Below are positions 1-8,902 of a stretch of 64,000 bases of DNA, piece by piece; within the stretch, counting starts at the first letter, position 1; each line of letters begins with the position of its first letter. Source of the DNA: Shewanella aestuarii (GTDB lineage Bacteria > Pseudomonadota > Gammaproteobacteria > Enterobacterales > Shewanellaceae); contig NZ_CP050313.1 in the NCBI RefSeq assembly GCF_011765625.1, positions 554,501 through 618,500 on the forward strand, given 5' to 3'. The position numbers were made by a program, and so were the translations under genes. Below the pieces are notes generated by a model. That model ran no database searches and was not told the origin of the DNA. It saw nothing but the letters and a program-made list of their open reading frames with translations.

Positions 1-929
1 TTGAGCACTTTGACAGTGTGATTGCCAGTAAATCTGGTTCAGGTTTAGCCGAATTCTGGGAGCGAGCCCGTGAAGAATCTAGCTTTATTAATGATAAAGG
101 CATTCGCTTACTGGATTACCGTAAATTAGTGCCGCAACTTGAACAGTTACTGAACGTGATGGTGCCACAATCATTAATGGCGATTCGAGAGCAAGGGCGT
201 ATTTTTGGGGTTGATCTCACCGCATTTTATGATGTGTTAGCAGATATTGATCGCCGCATTGCCTCGCAAAGCGCGCGGATCACCCGTGAAGTGGGGGAAG
301 AGCTATTCCTTGATGGAGTATCAGAGTCTGCGGTCCGCATTCGTTCACGTATCAGTGAGCTCGAATTTTGGCCAGAGCTTGAAGAGTTTGTAAAAGCCTT
401 TAAAGCCTGGAAAGCTGATAACTTCAGTCGTTTACCTGACGAGCATTACACTAATAGCATGCGCCGTGCGCTAGATATTATCGGCCGTGCTGCGTTAACT
501 GGTGGTATTGCCAAACTGTTAGAGATTGAGCTACGTCTTAAAGAAGGTAACAGTGACTTAATTATTCGCACCGATCGCCAGTTGAATGAATCATCTAGCC
601 ACGGTATGGCTTACTTAATTTTGTGTAAATTCTTACTCGCCTTTACCCGTTTACTACGTGGTAAAGCAAACGTCACCATTCACTGGCCAATTGATGAACT
701 AGGTACCTTACACCACACCAACGTGAAGAAGATTTTTGATGCCTGCGAAAACAATAATATTAGCGTGTTAGGCGCATTCCCGAATCCTGAGTCTGAAGTG
801 CTCAACCTGTTTGCTAACCGTTATATCATTAATAAGCAAACTAAAAAGCTACAAGTAGTGAAGCCAAAAGCTAACCCATTGGCAGAGCGTTTAAATCAAC
901 GTAAGGCGAAATCAGAGGAGTTAGCATAA
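1..929 (+). CDS. SMC-like ATPase, C-terminal part (MksB/JetC-like), 5' end outside window
   Basis: The reading frame is open from the left edge, so this is the end of a longer protein; a GTG at 18 lies inside it. Counting from that GTG, a degenerate ABC signature region (NESSSHGMAYL, residues 190-200) is followed by a Walker B-like stretch (VTIHWPIDELG, with D226 and E227). This is the layout of the C-terminal head of SMC/MukB/MksB-type ATPases. The preceding 180 residues are helical and charged, as expected for the end of a coiled coil. The stop overlaps the start of the MksE-like gene (TAATG), indicating translational coupling. Inferred role: DNA-loop-extruding motor of a Wadjet/MksBEFG-type system that acts against plasmids. 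The Walker A half is not visible here, so the family call rests on the C-terminus and the neighbours. Confidence 0.72.
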   Translation, partial: EHFDSVIASKSGSGLAEFWERAREESSFINDKGIRLLDYRKLVPQLEQLLNVMVPQSLMAIREQGRIFGVDLTAFYDVLADIDRRIASQSARITREVGEELFLDGVSESAVRIRSRISELEFWPELEEFVKAFKAWKADNFSRLPDEHYTNSMRRALDIIGRAALTGGIAKLLEIELRLKEGNSDLIIRTDRQLNESSSHGMAYLILCKFLLAFTRLLRGKANVTIHWPIDELGTLHHTNVKKIFDACENNNISVLGAFPNPESEVLNLFANRYIINKQTKKLQVVKPKANPLAERLNQRKAKSEELA

Positions 930-1597
930 TGTCTACAGAATCCAATATCAGCAATCATGACACGGTATTAGTGGGCACAGGTGCAATTATTGAGCAGCTA
1001 TTACGCGGCGAGTTTATTTGTCGCGTGACCAATGAAGATGGTTGGCGAGCCCTTAAAAATAACAGTACTCGCGAGCGAGTAGAAAGCTATTTGAATCAAA
1101 TAAACCGTACTATTGCTAGCGCGGGTGAAGGTGAAGTGTTTTTCTGTGGCTATTTACAGTTAGGTGAAAACGAGCGCAAAGTTATTTCCAGTCAGTTCAA
1201 AGAAATTTGTGCTGCGTTAATCCCCTTAGTTGAATGGTTAGTCCTTGTTCAAGAGGCTAGCGGCCAAGATGCGCCATTAAGTGAAGGCGCGCCAATCCGC
1301 TTAACAGAACTACAAACCCGTATTGAAGACACTCCCGCGTTTCGAGAGCAGTTAACCAAACTTAGTCATTATCGATTATTTGGCTCAAGTAGTAGCAATG
1401 TTGATGGCCAAATTAAGTTGGTATTCAAGCGTTTGGTCGAGTTAGGTTACTTAACTAAACCGAATTCAGAAAAGCAAATTTACATTGCCACGGGCAAGTT
1501 AGATTATTTATATGAAGTGATCCGCTTTATTGACGAAACCGAAGGGCTTAGTCTTGAGGCGCAAGCTGAAACCGCCACTCAGCGGGAGTTATTATGA
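929..1597 (+). CDS. mksE: MksE/JetB-like condensin subunit (winged-helix KITE protein)
   Basis: A 222-residue protein of the size and position expected for the MksE/JetB (DUF4194-type) accessory subunit. The middle (about residues 120-190) reads as a winged-helix unit: two helices, then a basic helix (QIKLVFKRLVELGYL) and a beta wing (KQIYIATGKLDYLYEVIRFI). Its start codon shares one base with the stop of the SMC-like gene, and its stop overlaps the next start (ATGA), so three genes are translationally coupled. Known for the family: MksE bridges the kleisin and contacts DNA. Sequence similarity between MksE families is low, so the call depends heavily on context. Confidence 0.68.
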   Translation: MSTESNISNHDTVLVGTGAIIEQLLRGEFICRVTNEDGWRALKNNSTRERVESYLNQINRTIASAGEGEVFFCGYLQLGENERKVISSQFKEICAALIPLVEWLVLVQEASGQDAPLSEGAPIRLTELQTRIEDTPAFREQLTKLSHYRLFGSSSSNVDGQIKLVFKRLVELGYLTKPNSEKQIYIATGKLDYLYEVIRFIDETEGLSLEAQAETATQRELL

Positions 1598-2814
1598 GTA
1601 GCAACTTACATCAAGCGGGGGTAAAGCTTCTTAAACAAATTGGCCGCCATGCCGATGTGATTATGGATGCTTATTTAGCGGGCTCAGTGAGTGAATCAAG
1701 TCATGACCCTGCTGTGATTGAAAAGCTTAAAAAAAGCGGTATTTTGTGGCGTCCAGAGCCAGATCAATCGCTACGCTTGAAGCGTTCAGTGCGAGCCTTG
1801 TTAGAAGAAGGCTTAAGTGATGAGCGTAATCGTCAAATCGACTCTAATGTTGGCTCGGCGTTGGCCACGATTAAAACCTTGGCTGATCACTACAAGGAAG
1901 CGCGTCACAATGTCGATTACAGTGCTGCTGAAGCTTATTTAGCCGATTTAAGTGAGCATGTTTACAGCTTTACCGACAGCCTGCGTTATTCAATAAGGGT
2001 ACTGTGGGGCCGTATTAATAACGAGTTTGGTTATGTGGGTACCATTAATGCCAAAATACGAGAAAACGAGTTAGCGCAGTCGCAGGTCACCGAGCTACTT
2101 AATGGCTTAGAGATGTTCCAGTTTAGTGAGTTAGGAGAAATTGCCGGTGATATTCGCGAGCTGCGCCGTTTGTTAATTACCAGCTTGCAAGAAACCTTAA
2201 GTCATTGCACTCAAGAGTTAAGCGTTGTACAAGGGCGTTTGCTGGAGTTACTCGGGCGCTTTAGGCAGATTCAAGGCCGAACTCGACTGCTGAAAGGGTG
2301 GTTGTTACATACCGATTTACACCCTGATTATCAGGTAGAAAATCATGTGGCACACAATAAAGTGCCAGCTTTATTTAATTTTGCCCAGGCAATTTTAGCG
2401 CCTGCAAGTGTGGATGTGCATAACACTTCCCATGAGTTAGCGTTAATGGCCATGGTTGCCCAAATTAAATCCATTAGTCGTGATGAGCGAGTTAGCATTG
2501 AGCGTGATACCAATGTAACCTTTGAAATGGCTGAAGTGGAGGATTTTGATGTCCCAGACAACCCACTGAAAGTCGCCGTAGATGAGTATTTTTGTGCGGT
2601 AATTGACTCAGGTTTACGCCAATCCGCATTAGAGTATTTAAATGAACAACAACTTGATTGGGATAGCGAAAGCTGGATTTATCAGGTAATTGGTGGCTAT
2701 GAGGCCTTGCCTTTAGAGCACAAACAATACTTTGAGCTAGAACCAATCGGTAAGCCGCACCCTATATATACCGGCAACTTTATCGTGACCGATGTTGAGC
2801 TCTGGCTGGCATAA
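1594..2814 (+). CDS. MksF/JetA-like kleisin subunit
   Basis: A 406-residue, mostly helical and charged protein without transmembrane segments. It starts inside the stop of the MksE-like gene (ATGA overlap). A long heptad-like region (about residues 80-230) is followed by a compact, acidic C-terminal domain ending in TDVELWLA. In MukF/MksF/JetA proteins a helical dimerisation or kleisin middle joins winged-helix ends that clamp the SMC heads, and this architecture fits. Assignment is by elimination within the SMC / MksE / TOPRIM operon plus overall shape; no single diagnostic motif is claimed. The order here is SMC-E-F-nuclease, whereas described jetABCD and mksFEB operons place the kleisin first. 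Confidence 0.6.
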   Translation: MSSNLHQAGVKLLKQIGRHADVIMDAYLAGSVSESSHDPAVIEKLKKSGILWRPEPDQSLRLKRSVRALLEEGLSDERNRQIDSNVGSALATIKTLADHYKEARHNVDYSAAEAYLADLSEHVYSFTDSLRYSIRVLWGRINNEFGYVGTINAKIRENELAQSQVTELLNGLEMFQFSELGEIAGDIRELRRLLITSLQETLSHCTQELSVVQGRLLELLGRFRQIQGRTRLLKGWLLHTDLHPDYQVENHVAHNKVPALFNFAQAILAPASVDVHNTSHELALMAMVAQIKSISRDERVSIERDTNVTFEMAEVEDFDVPDNPLKVAVDEYFCAVIDSGLRQSALEYLNEQQLDWDSESWIYQVIGGYEALPLEHKQYFELEPIGKPHPIYTGNFIVTDVELWLA

Positions 2815-2833
2815 TTTATGATAAGCATGGCAG

Positions 2834-3763
2834 ATGGCAAGCCTAACTAAGCAGCAAATCATTATGATTAAAAACGTGGTGATCAAACGTTCGCCACGTG
2901 AAAAGTACAGTGCCAATTGGCAAAAAATATATCAACAATTTGCAATTGGTGAGCCTGATGGCGCTGGTAAGTATCTTAGTTTTAGTGGTAAAGACTGGGA
3001 TTTGCTGCGTGACATGGTTAAACAAGATTCTGGCTTTGATGTGTTAAATGTTGATTTTAACCAAACCAGAACTGAATTATCTTGCCAAGGTCACAAAGAG
3101 AAATTTGCCAATATAAGACCAGAAGCCAATTATGTATTGGTTAAGCTGCCCTCTGACTATCTTCCTACTAAAAGTGTTTTCGATATGGTCACTTCAAGTC
3201 GCCTTAGTATCAGGTTATCGGTTGATAACCTGCTCCACATCATTAAACAGGGCAATATCAACCAGCTTGTGGTGGTAGAAAACTTGGATATTTTTGATGA
3301 GTTTGACCATTGGCCGGTTGATAACATTTTAGCCGATACACTCGCTAAGGCAGTGATTGTTTATCGTGGTAGTGGAGCGCATTCTCCAGCCGGTTGTAAG
3401 CAGCTACTGTATCGGTTGAGCCAATTCGAACACCCTCTCCATATCAGTGCTTTTGTCGATTTAGATCCAGCAGGACTGCAAATCGCCCATTTACTCAAAG
3501 GTTGCCAGTATATTATTGTCCCTGTGCTGGCGAATTTAGCGGCGCAGCAAAACCAACGGCCAGTGCCATTATTGGGGGTGAATGACAAAGATGATTTTGC
3601 CAAACAGTGGCGTCAGCAAAAATACCTCAAGCGTGCCGATTTACAACAATGGCGCAATTTAGCTAATTGGCTGCAACAAAATTGCATCAGTATCAAACAG
3701 CAACATATATTAGCTAACCAGTTAACCTTAACACTAACGTCTCGCAGTAGTGCAGCGAGCTAG
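2834..3763 (+). CDS. JetD/MksG-like TOPRIM-domain protein of the Wadjet-like operon
   Basis: A 309-residue protein starting 19 bases after the kleisin-like gene. The C-terminal half carries a TOPRIM signature: a strand and acid (LVVVENLDIFDEF, E149), then the DxD element (ISAFVDLDPAGLQIA, D209 and D211). These match the glutamate and DxD metal ligands of topoisomerase VI A-type TOPRIM folds, as in JetD/MksG, the nuclease that cuts DNA once the condensin has sized a plasmid. The N-terminal half (residues 1-130) would be the winged-helix part. An in-frame ATG at 2864 is an alternative start; neither has a strong ribosome-binding site. The protein is shorter than typical JetD (about 380 residues), so it may be a divergent branch. 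Confidence 0.66.
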   Translation: MASLTKQQIIMIKNVVIKRSPREKYSANWQKIYQQFAIGEPDGAGKYLSFSGKDWDLLRDMVKQDSGFDVLNVDFNQTRTELSCQGHKEKFANIRPEANYVLVKLPSDYLPTKSVFDMVTSSRLSIRLSVDNLLHIIKQGNINQLVVVENLDIFDEFDHWPVDNILADTLAKAVIVYRGSGAHSPAGCKQLLYRLSQFEHPLHISAFVDLDPAGLQIAHLLKGCQYIIVPVLANLAAQQNQRPVPLLGVNDKDDFAKQWRQQKYLKRADLQQWRNLANWLQQNCISIKQQHILANQLTLTLTSRSSAAS

Positions 3764-4034
3764 TTTTTATCACTTTTAAATGCCTTTTTTACAATGAATA
3801 TGCTGTTTTAAATACGTTAATCCGTTGTTTGTTCTGCATTGTTTGAACGCTTTAAATTAAATACTTTAAAATCATTACGTTAGCCTTGCGCTGAGGTTTT
3901 GTTAGCATTTTATTGCGATTTATCTTGCTGAAATAGTTGAATTCTCTTTTTTGATAACTCAGTATCGCTGCATTAAAAATAAAATAGCAAGCAACGACCA
4001 TTGCGCAGCAAATAATAAAAAGGATGACAGTTCA

Positions 4035-5276
4035 ATGTTTAAATCGTTATCAGCGAAGATCTTTAGCGGTCTTTTTCTTGGGGTTATTTTGGGGAGCCTA
4101 GTGCAATTTGCACTAAATGATGTTGCCTTCTTTTCTGGTACCTTGGTTAATATTGCCAGTGGTGTTGGTACCATGTTTGTTAACATGATCATGATGTTGG
4201 TTGTGCCTTTGGTGTTTATCAGCATTGTGTGTGGTGTGTGTGAACTGCAAGATTTAAAAAGCTTTGGCCGCTTAGGTGGTAAAACCTTTGGCTTTTACAT
4301 TATCAATACTGTTGTCGCAATTTTTGCCGCTTTTGCTGTCGCCATGATGATAGAGCCGGGAAAAGGCGTTGATATGACCAGTGGTGATACTGCTGCGATT
4401 ACTGCTACCGAGTTGCCAAATTTGGTGACCTTGATTGTGAGTATTGTGCCTAATAATCCATTTTCAGCCTTTACTTCCGGCAACATGCTGCAAGTTATTT
4501 TTATGGCCCTTCTGCTTGGCGGAGTGATGAAGTCGATGGGCGCTGTGGTTGATGGTGCAGTAAAAGGCTTCCAAACAGCTAATAAAATCATGATGCGTTT
4601 GATTTCAGTGGTGATGAACCTTGCCCCGATTGGTGTATTTGCGCTGATGTTCAAGTTAGCCGCGACATTAGAGCCGGAAATCTTTTTCAGTGTTGTTGAA
4701 TATCTCGTTCTTATTTTGAGCTTGTTATTGCTGTGGATTTTTGTGGTATATCCGTTGGCGGTCAGCTTGTTTACTCAAGTGTCGGCAAAAACGTTTCGTG
4801 AAAAAACCCAAGAACAAATCTTGTTCTCGTTATCGACGGCATCGTCAAATGCGACCATTCCAGTCACAATGCGTACCTTGACCGACAAACTTGGTGTTAG
4901 CAAAGCTGTAGCCGGTTTTGGTGTGCCGTTGGGGGCAACCATGAACATGGGTGGCGTATCGATTTATATCACCATCGCGATTTTCTTCGTGGCGAATGCG
5001 TTTGGTATGCCAATTAGTGGCGAGCAAATTCCGGCATTGTTGTTTAGTGTGTTTTTATTATCTGTCGGTGCGGGTGGCGTCCCTGGTGGCGGCATGGTGA
5101 TGATTGGTGTGCTAATTCATCAAATGGGTTTACCGGTAGAGGCTTTTGCTATTGTGGCAGCCCTTGACCGCTTAATTGATATGGTGCTGACATCTTGTAA
5201 CGTTGTGGGAGATACTGCGGTATTAACTATTGTTGATCAAACCGAAACCCCACATAAAGTTGAACAAACCGCATAG
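4035..5276 (+). CDS. Dicarboxylate/amino acid:cation symporter (DAACS family)
   Basis: A 413-residue inner-membrane transporter of the glutamate/aspartate:sodium or proton symporter family. Visible family features are the serine-rich reentrant region (LSTASSNATIPVT), the NMGG stretch (GATMNMGGVSIY) that lines the cation and substrate site, and the second hairpin (GAGGVPGGGMVM) with the conserved aspartate/asparagine helix after it (DRLIDMVLTSCNVVGD). The start at 4035 is chosen because the family N-terminus (MFKSLSAKIFSGLFLG) begins there and an AGGA lies 10 bases upstream; a longer in-frame extension to 3951 is hydrophilic and unlikely. The substrate cannot be fixed from sequence. It ends at a terminator shared with fbp. 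Confidence 0.88.
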   Translation: MFKSLSAKIFSGLFLGVILGSLVQFALNDVAFFSGTLVNIASGVGTMFVNMIMMLVVPLVFISIVCGVCELQDLKSFGRLGGKTFGFYIINTVVAIFAAFAVAMMIEPGKGVDMTSGDTAAITATELPNLVTLIVSIVPNNPFSAFTSGNMLQVIFMALLLGGVMKSMGAVVDGAVKGFQTANKIMMRLISVVMNLAPIGVFALMFKLAATLEPEIFFSVVEYLVLILSLLLLWIFVVYPLAVSLFTQVSAKTFREKTQEQILFSLSTASSNATIPVTMRTLTDKLGVSKAVAGFGVPLGATMNMGGVSIYITIAIFFVANAFGMPISGEQIPALLFSVFLLSVGAGGVPGGGMVMIGVLIHQMGLPVEAFAIVAALDRLIDMVLTSCNVVGDTAVLTIVDQTETPHKVEQTA

Positions 5277-5292
5277 GGTAAAGTTGAATAAT

Positions 5293-5320
5293 AAAAAATC
5301 CGCTCATTGGCGGATTTTTT
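5293..5320. terminator. Bidirectional intrinsic terminator between the symporter and fbp
   Basis: An 11-bp perfect stem (arms 5293-5303 and 5310-5320) with a 6-base loop. The A-rich left arm and T-rich right arm allow it to end transcription of both converging genes. Confidence 0.85.
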
Positions 5321-5343
5321 ATTAGGTTAAATTACCTTTAACA

Positions 5344-6336
5344 TTAATCGATTGATGGCTCTTGGCTGTAATCTTCACCGTGATAGCTTAAGCACATGTC
5401 TACCTCGTTTCGACTGCCTAAGATCACCGCAACACGCTGATGGATTTCAGTGGGTTGAATATCCATGATGTCTTCATAACCCGTTGAAGCTTTGCCGCCA
5501 GCTTGTTCAACTAAAAAGGCCATCGGGTTAGCTTCATACATTAGACGTAGCTTGTAGGGCTTAGCTGGATTTTTATTGTCTGTTGGGTAGGTGAAAATGC
5601 CACCACGACACAACACGCGGTGCACATCACCAACCATAGCAGCAATCCAACGCATGTTGAAAGCTTGCTCTCGTGGGCCAATTTTGCCCAAGAGTAAATC
5701 GGCAATGTAAGTTTGCATTGGTGCTTCCCAAAAACGTTGATTTGACATGTTAATGGCAAATTCAGCGGTATCAGGCGTGATAGCAACCTTATCGTTAGTT
5801 AGTAAAAACTCACCACTATCACGGTCTAAGGTGTAAAACTGGGTGCCTTGGCCTGTGGTTAGTGCCATCATGGTTGATGGACCATAAAGTACATAACCCG
5901 CTGCCACTTGCTGGCGACCAGCTTGTAAAAAGCTTTGCTCGGTTAGTGCGCCATCAGTTGCTGGTAGCACAGAGAAAATTGTGCCCACAAGCGAGTTGAT
6001 ATCAATATTAGATGAACCATCTAAAGGGTCAAAACACACAAGGTATTCACCTTGCTTGCTGACTTCAACCACATAGTCTTCTTCTTCAGAGGCTAAACCG
6101 CGCACGTTGCCATCTGCTTTTAGCGCATCTTTAAGCATGTCATTAGTGATGACATCCAATTTCTTTTGGGTTTCACCTTGAACGTTTTCTTGCTCAGTTG
6201 CACCTAATACGCCCGCTAAAGCACCATGGCGCACTGCACCGCTAATGGCTTTTGAGGTATCAGCTAAAGTTAATAAAAGTGCAGTAAGAGAGTCATTTAC
6301 CGCTTGTGAGGTGAGAGTTTGTGCCAAAGTCTGCAT
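5344..6336 (-). CDS. fbp: Fructose-1,6-bisphosphatase class 1
   Basis: A 330-residue cytoplasmic enzyme that hydrolyses fructose 1,6-bisphosphate to fructose 6-phosphate, the committed step of gluconeogenesis. The metal-binding core [12 protein letters not shown] is intact, as is the downstream SMVGDVHR/GG-type region followed by a family-typical [14 protein letters not shown] segment. Length matches bacterial class 1 FBPase. The start has a good ribosome-binding site (AGGAATAACC directly before ATG). It is transcribed alone, convergent with the symporter. Confidence 0.96.
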   Translation of the reverse strand: MQTLAQTLTSQAVNDSLTALLLTLADTSKAISGAVRHGALAGVLGATEQENVQGETQKKLDVITNDMLKDALKADGNVRGLASEEEDYVVEVSKQGEYLVCFDPLDGSSNIDINSLVGTIFSVLPATDGALTEQSFLQAGRQQVAAGYVLYGPSTMMALTTGQGTQFYTLDRDSGEFLLTNDKVAITPDTAEFAINMSNQRFWEAPMQTYIADLLLGKIGPREQAFNMRWIAAMVGDVHRVLCRGGIFTYPTDNKNPAKPYKLRLMYEANPMAFLVEQAGGKASTGYEDIMDIQPTEIHQRVAVILGSRNEVDMCLSYHGEDYSQEPSID

Positions 6337-6512
6337 GGTTATTCCTATGACAGTTAAGGTCGTTGAAGTTAAGTTTTTATAATTGTGTCAAATAATACCT
6401 CAGATTGTGGTCAATTTCAGTGCTAGATGAGGCATTTTCGTTTTAAATAAAATTCAGGCAAAATGAAGCCGCAAAAAGACAATGCGCTTGTTTATTAATA
6501 GGAATAACAATA

Positions 6513-8825
6513 ATGACTTCTCGATGGAAGCAACAGGTTTTCGCAGCGGTATTTGCGTTGCCATTACTACTTACCAGTCAACTTTTAATGGCCAACTCTA
6601 TGACTTCGACAACTTCATCTTCAGCACCTAAATTTACCACCACAGTCCCACTACAGGGTTTTAAAGGCGGTGTTCAGCCATTGTCTATTGAGCGTCTTCA
6701 TGCTTCACCAGCCCTTGCGGGTACTAGTCCGCGCGGCTTGAGTTTGTCGCCAGACGGTAAGCGTGTGACTTACCTTGCAGGTCGAGATGATAATCAAAGT
6801 TTTTATGATTTATGGCAAATGGAGATCAGCACAGGCAAACGCAGCCGGTTGATCGATGCTGATAAATTGGCCGGCGGCGAGTTATCGGATGAAGAAAAAG
6901 CTCGTCGCGAGCGCCAACGCATTTATGGCCAAGGGATTATGGAATACTTTTGGGCTGATGATAGCCAATCGATTTTAATTCCCGCTTCAGGGCAATTGTA
7001 TTTATACAATGTTAAAGAAGATAGCGTTAGTACATTGCCAATTGGTGATGGCTTTGCCACCGATGCGCGCTTATCACCTAAAGCTAATTTTGTTTCTTTT
7101 GTGCGAGATCAAAATCTGTATGTGCTGCATTTAGCCACGGGTAAATTGTCGGCGTTAACCCATGATGGCAAAGGGCCAATAAAAAATGCCATGGCTGAAT
7201 TTGTTGCTCAAGAAGAAATGGATCGCATGACGGGGTATTGGTGGTCGCCGGATGAATCAAACATTGCTTTTACCCGCATTGAAGAGTCAGGGGTTGAGCT
7301 TGTCACTCGTAATGAAATTTATGCTGATGGTATCAAACTGACTGAGCAGCGTTACCCTTATGCGGGTAAACCCAATGTTATCATTGAGCTTGGTGTAGTT
7401 AGCTTGGCGACCAAACAAGCCACTTGGATTGATTTAGGGGCTGATAAAGACATTTATTTACCACGGGTAAAATGGCTACCCGATAGCAAGCATTTATCTT
7501 ACCAGTGGCAAAGTCGCGATCAGCAAGCATTAGATTTACGCATTGTTGATGTAACCCAGCAAAACGTTGCAGAGACGGTTGTGAAAGAGCGCAGCGCTGC
7601 ATGGATAAATCTGCACCATGATTTGCATTTTTTAAAGCAACAAGCCGCTTTTATTTGGGCGTCCGAGCGAGATGGCTTTAAGCATCTTTATTTATATGAT
7701 TTACAAGGCAAGCTAATTAAGCAATTAACTCAAGGAGATTGGGTGGTTGACAGCTTGGAATATGTTGATGAAAAACAGGGTTGGGTCTATTTTACGGGGC
7801 GTAAAGACAGTGTGGTCGAAAGCCATATTTATCGAGTAAACCTAACCCAAGGTGTCGCCAGTATTGAGCGTATAAGTAGCCGTTCAGGGATGCATAATAG
7901 TGTGTTTGCTGACAATGAGCCCGTTTATTTAGATTATTTCAGCAGCTTACAGCAGCCGCCACAAATTAGTTTACATGATGCCACAGGTACTCACTTAGCT
8001 TGGGTTGAGCAAAATCTTGTTGATGCAAGCCACCCTTTATATGAGTTTGTTGGTCAATGGCAAATGCCAGAGTTTGGTCATTTATTGGCTGACGATGGTC
8101 AACGTTTACAGTATCGATTATTTAAACCCGTTCCGTTTGAAAGCAGTAAGAAATACCCAGTGGTGGTTCGGGTTTATGGCGGCCCCCATGCGCAATTAGT
8201 CGTTAATAGCTGGAGTGAGGCGGATTACTTTACTCAATACTTATTGCAACAAGGCTATGCGGTATTCCAATTAGATAATCGTGGCTCTGGCCATCGTGGA
8301 ACCCAATTTGAACAGGTGATTTATCAAAACATGGGTGATGCTGAAGTGCGTGATCAAAAAGCGGGTGTTGATTATTTACGAAGCCTGCCCTTCATTGATG
8401 GTGAGAATGTGGCGATTTATGGCCACAGTTACGGTGGATATATGGCGTTGATGAGCCAGTTTAAAGCACCAGATTACTTTAAGGCAGCCATATCTGGTGC
8501 TCCAGTAACTGATTGGCGTTTGTATGATAGCCATTATACCGAGCGCTATATGGGGAATCCTGACACAAATAAACAGGGTTATGATGCAGCAAGTGTTTTA
8601 CCTTATGTGACGCACTATCAGTCAGGCTTACTGATGTATCACGGCATGGCAGATGACAACGTGTTGTTTGAAAACAGCACTCGCGTCTATAAAGCGCTAC
8701 AAGATGAAGGCAAGTTGTTTCAGATGATTGATTACCCAGGGTCAAAACATTCTATGCGCGGTGAGAAAGTGCGTAATCATTTGTATAAATCGCTGGCAGC
8801 ATTTTTGGATAGTCAGTTGAAGTAA
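6513..8825 (+). CDS. Dipeptidyl peptidase IV-like serine peptidase (S9B), secreted
   Basis: A 770-residue protein with an N-terminal signal peptide (basic start, hydrophobic core around residues 11-27). The N-terminal two thirds form the beta-propeller region and contain the Glu-Glu motif of DPP IV (AEFVAQEEMDRMTGYWW), which holds the substrate amino terminus. The C-terminal alpha/beta hydrolase has the nucleophile elbow GHSYGGY (Ser639), the acid region HGMADDN and the histidine in GSKHSMRG. Known activity: release of Xaa-Pro dipeptides from peptides, here probably in the periplasm or at the cell surface. Monocistronic. The start is supported by TAGGAAT upstream. Confidence 0.92.
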   Translation: MTSRWKQQVFAAVFALPLLLTSQLLMANSMTSTTSSSAPKFTTTVPLQGFKGGVQPLSIERLHASPALAGTSPRGLSLSPDGKRVTYLAGRDDNQSFYDLWQMEISTGKRSRLIDADKLAGGELSDEEKARRERQRIYGQGIMEYFWADDSQSILIPASGQLYLYNVKEDSVSTLPIGDGFATDARLSPKANFVSFVRDQNLYVLHLATGKLSALTHDGKGPIKNAMAEFVAQEEMDRMTGYWWSPDESNIAFTRIEESGVELVTRNEIYADGIKLTEQRYPYAGKPNVIIELGVVSLATKQATWIDLGADKDIYLPRVKWLPDSKHLSYQWQSRDQQALDLRIVDVTQQNVAETVVKERSAAWINLHHDLHFLKQQAAFIWASERDGFKHLYLYDLQGKLIKQLTQGDWVVDSLEYVDEKQGWVYFTGRKDSVVESHIYRVNLTQGVASIERISSRSGMHNSVFADNEPVYLDYFSSLQQPPQISLHDATGTHLAWVEQNLVDASHPLYEFVGQWQMPEFGHLLADDGQRLQYRLFKPVPFESSKKYPVVVRVYGGPHAQLVVNSWSEADYFTQYLLQQGYAVFQLDNRGSGHRGTQFEQVIYQNMGDAEVRDQKAGVDYLRSLPFIDGENVAIYGHSYGGYMALMSQFKAPDYFKAAISGAPVTDWRLYDSHYTERYMGNPDTNKQGYDAASVLPYVTHYQSGLLMYHGMADDNVLFENSTRVYKALQDEGKLFQMIDYPGSKHSMRGEKVRNHLYKSLAAFLDSQLK

Positions 8826-8902
8826 GTTATTTAATGTAAGTCATTTGTTGTAGATGCTTTATAATGATGTAGCGCTATTAAGGGTGTCTTTTAGGAGCAA
8901 CT

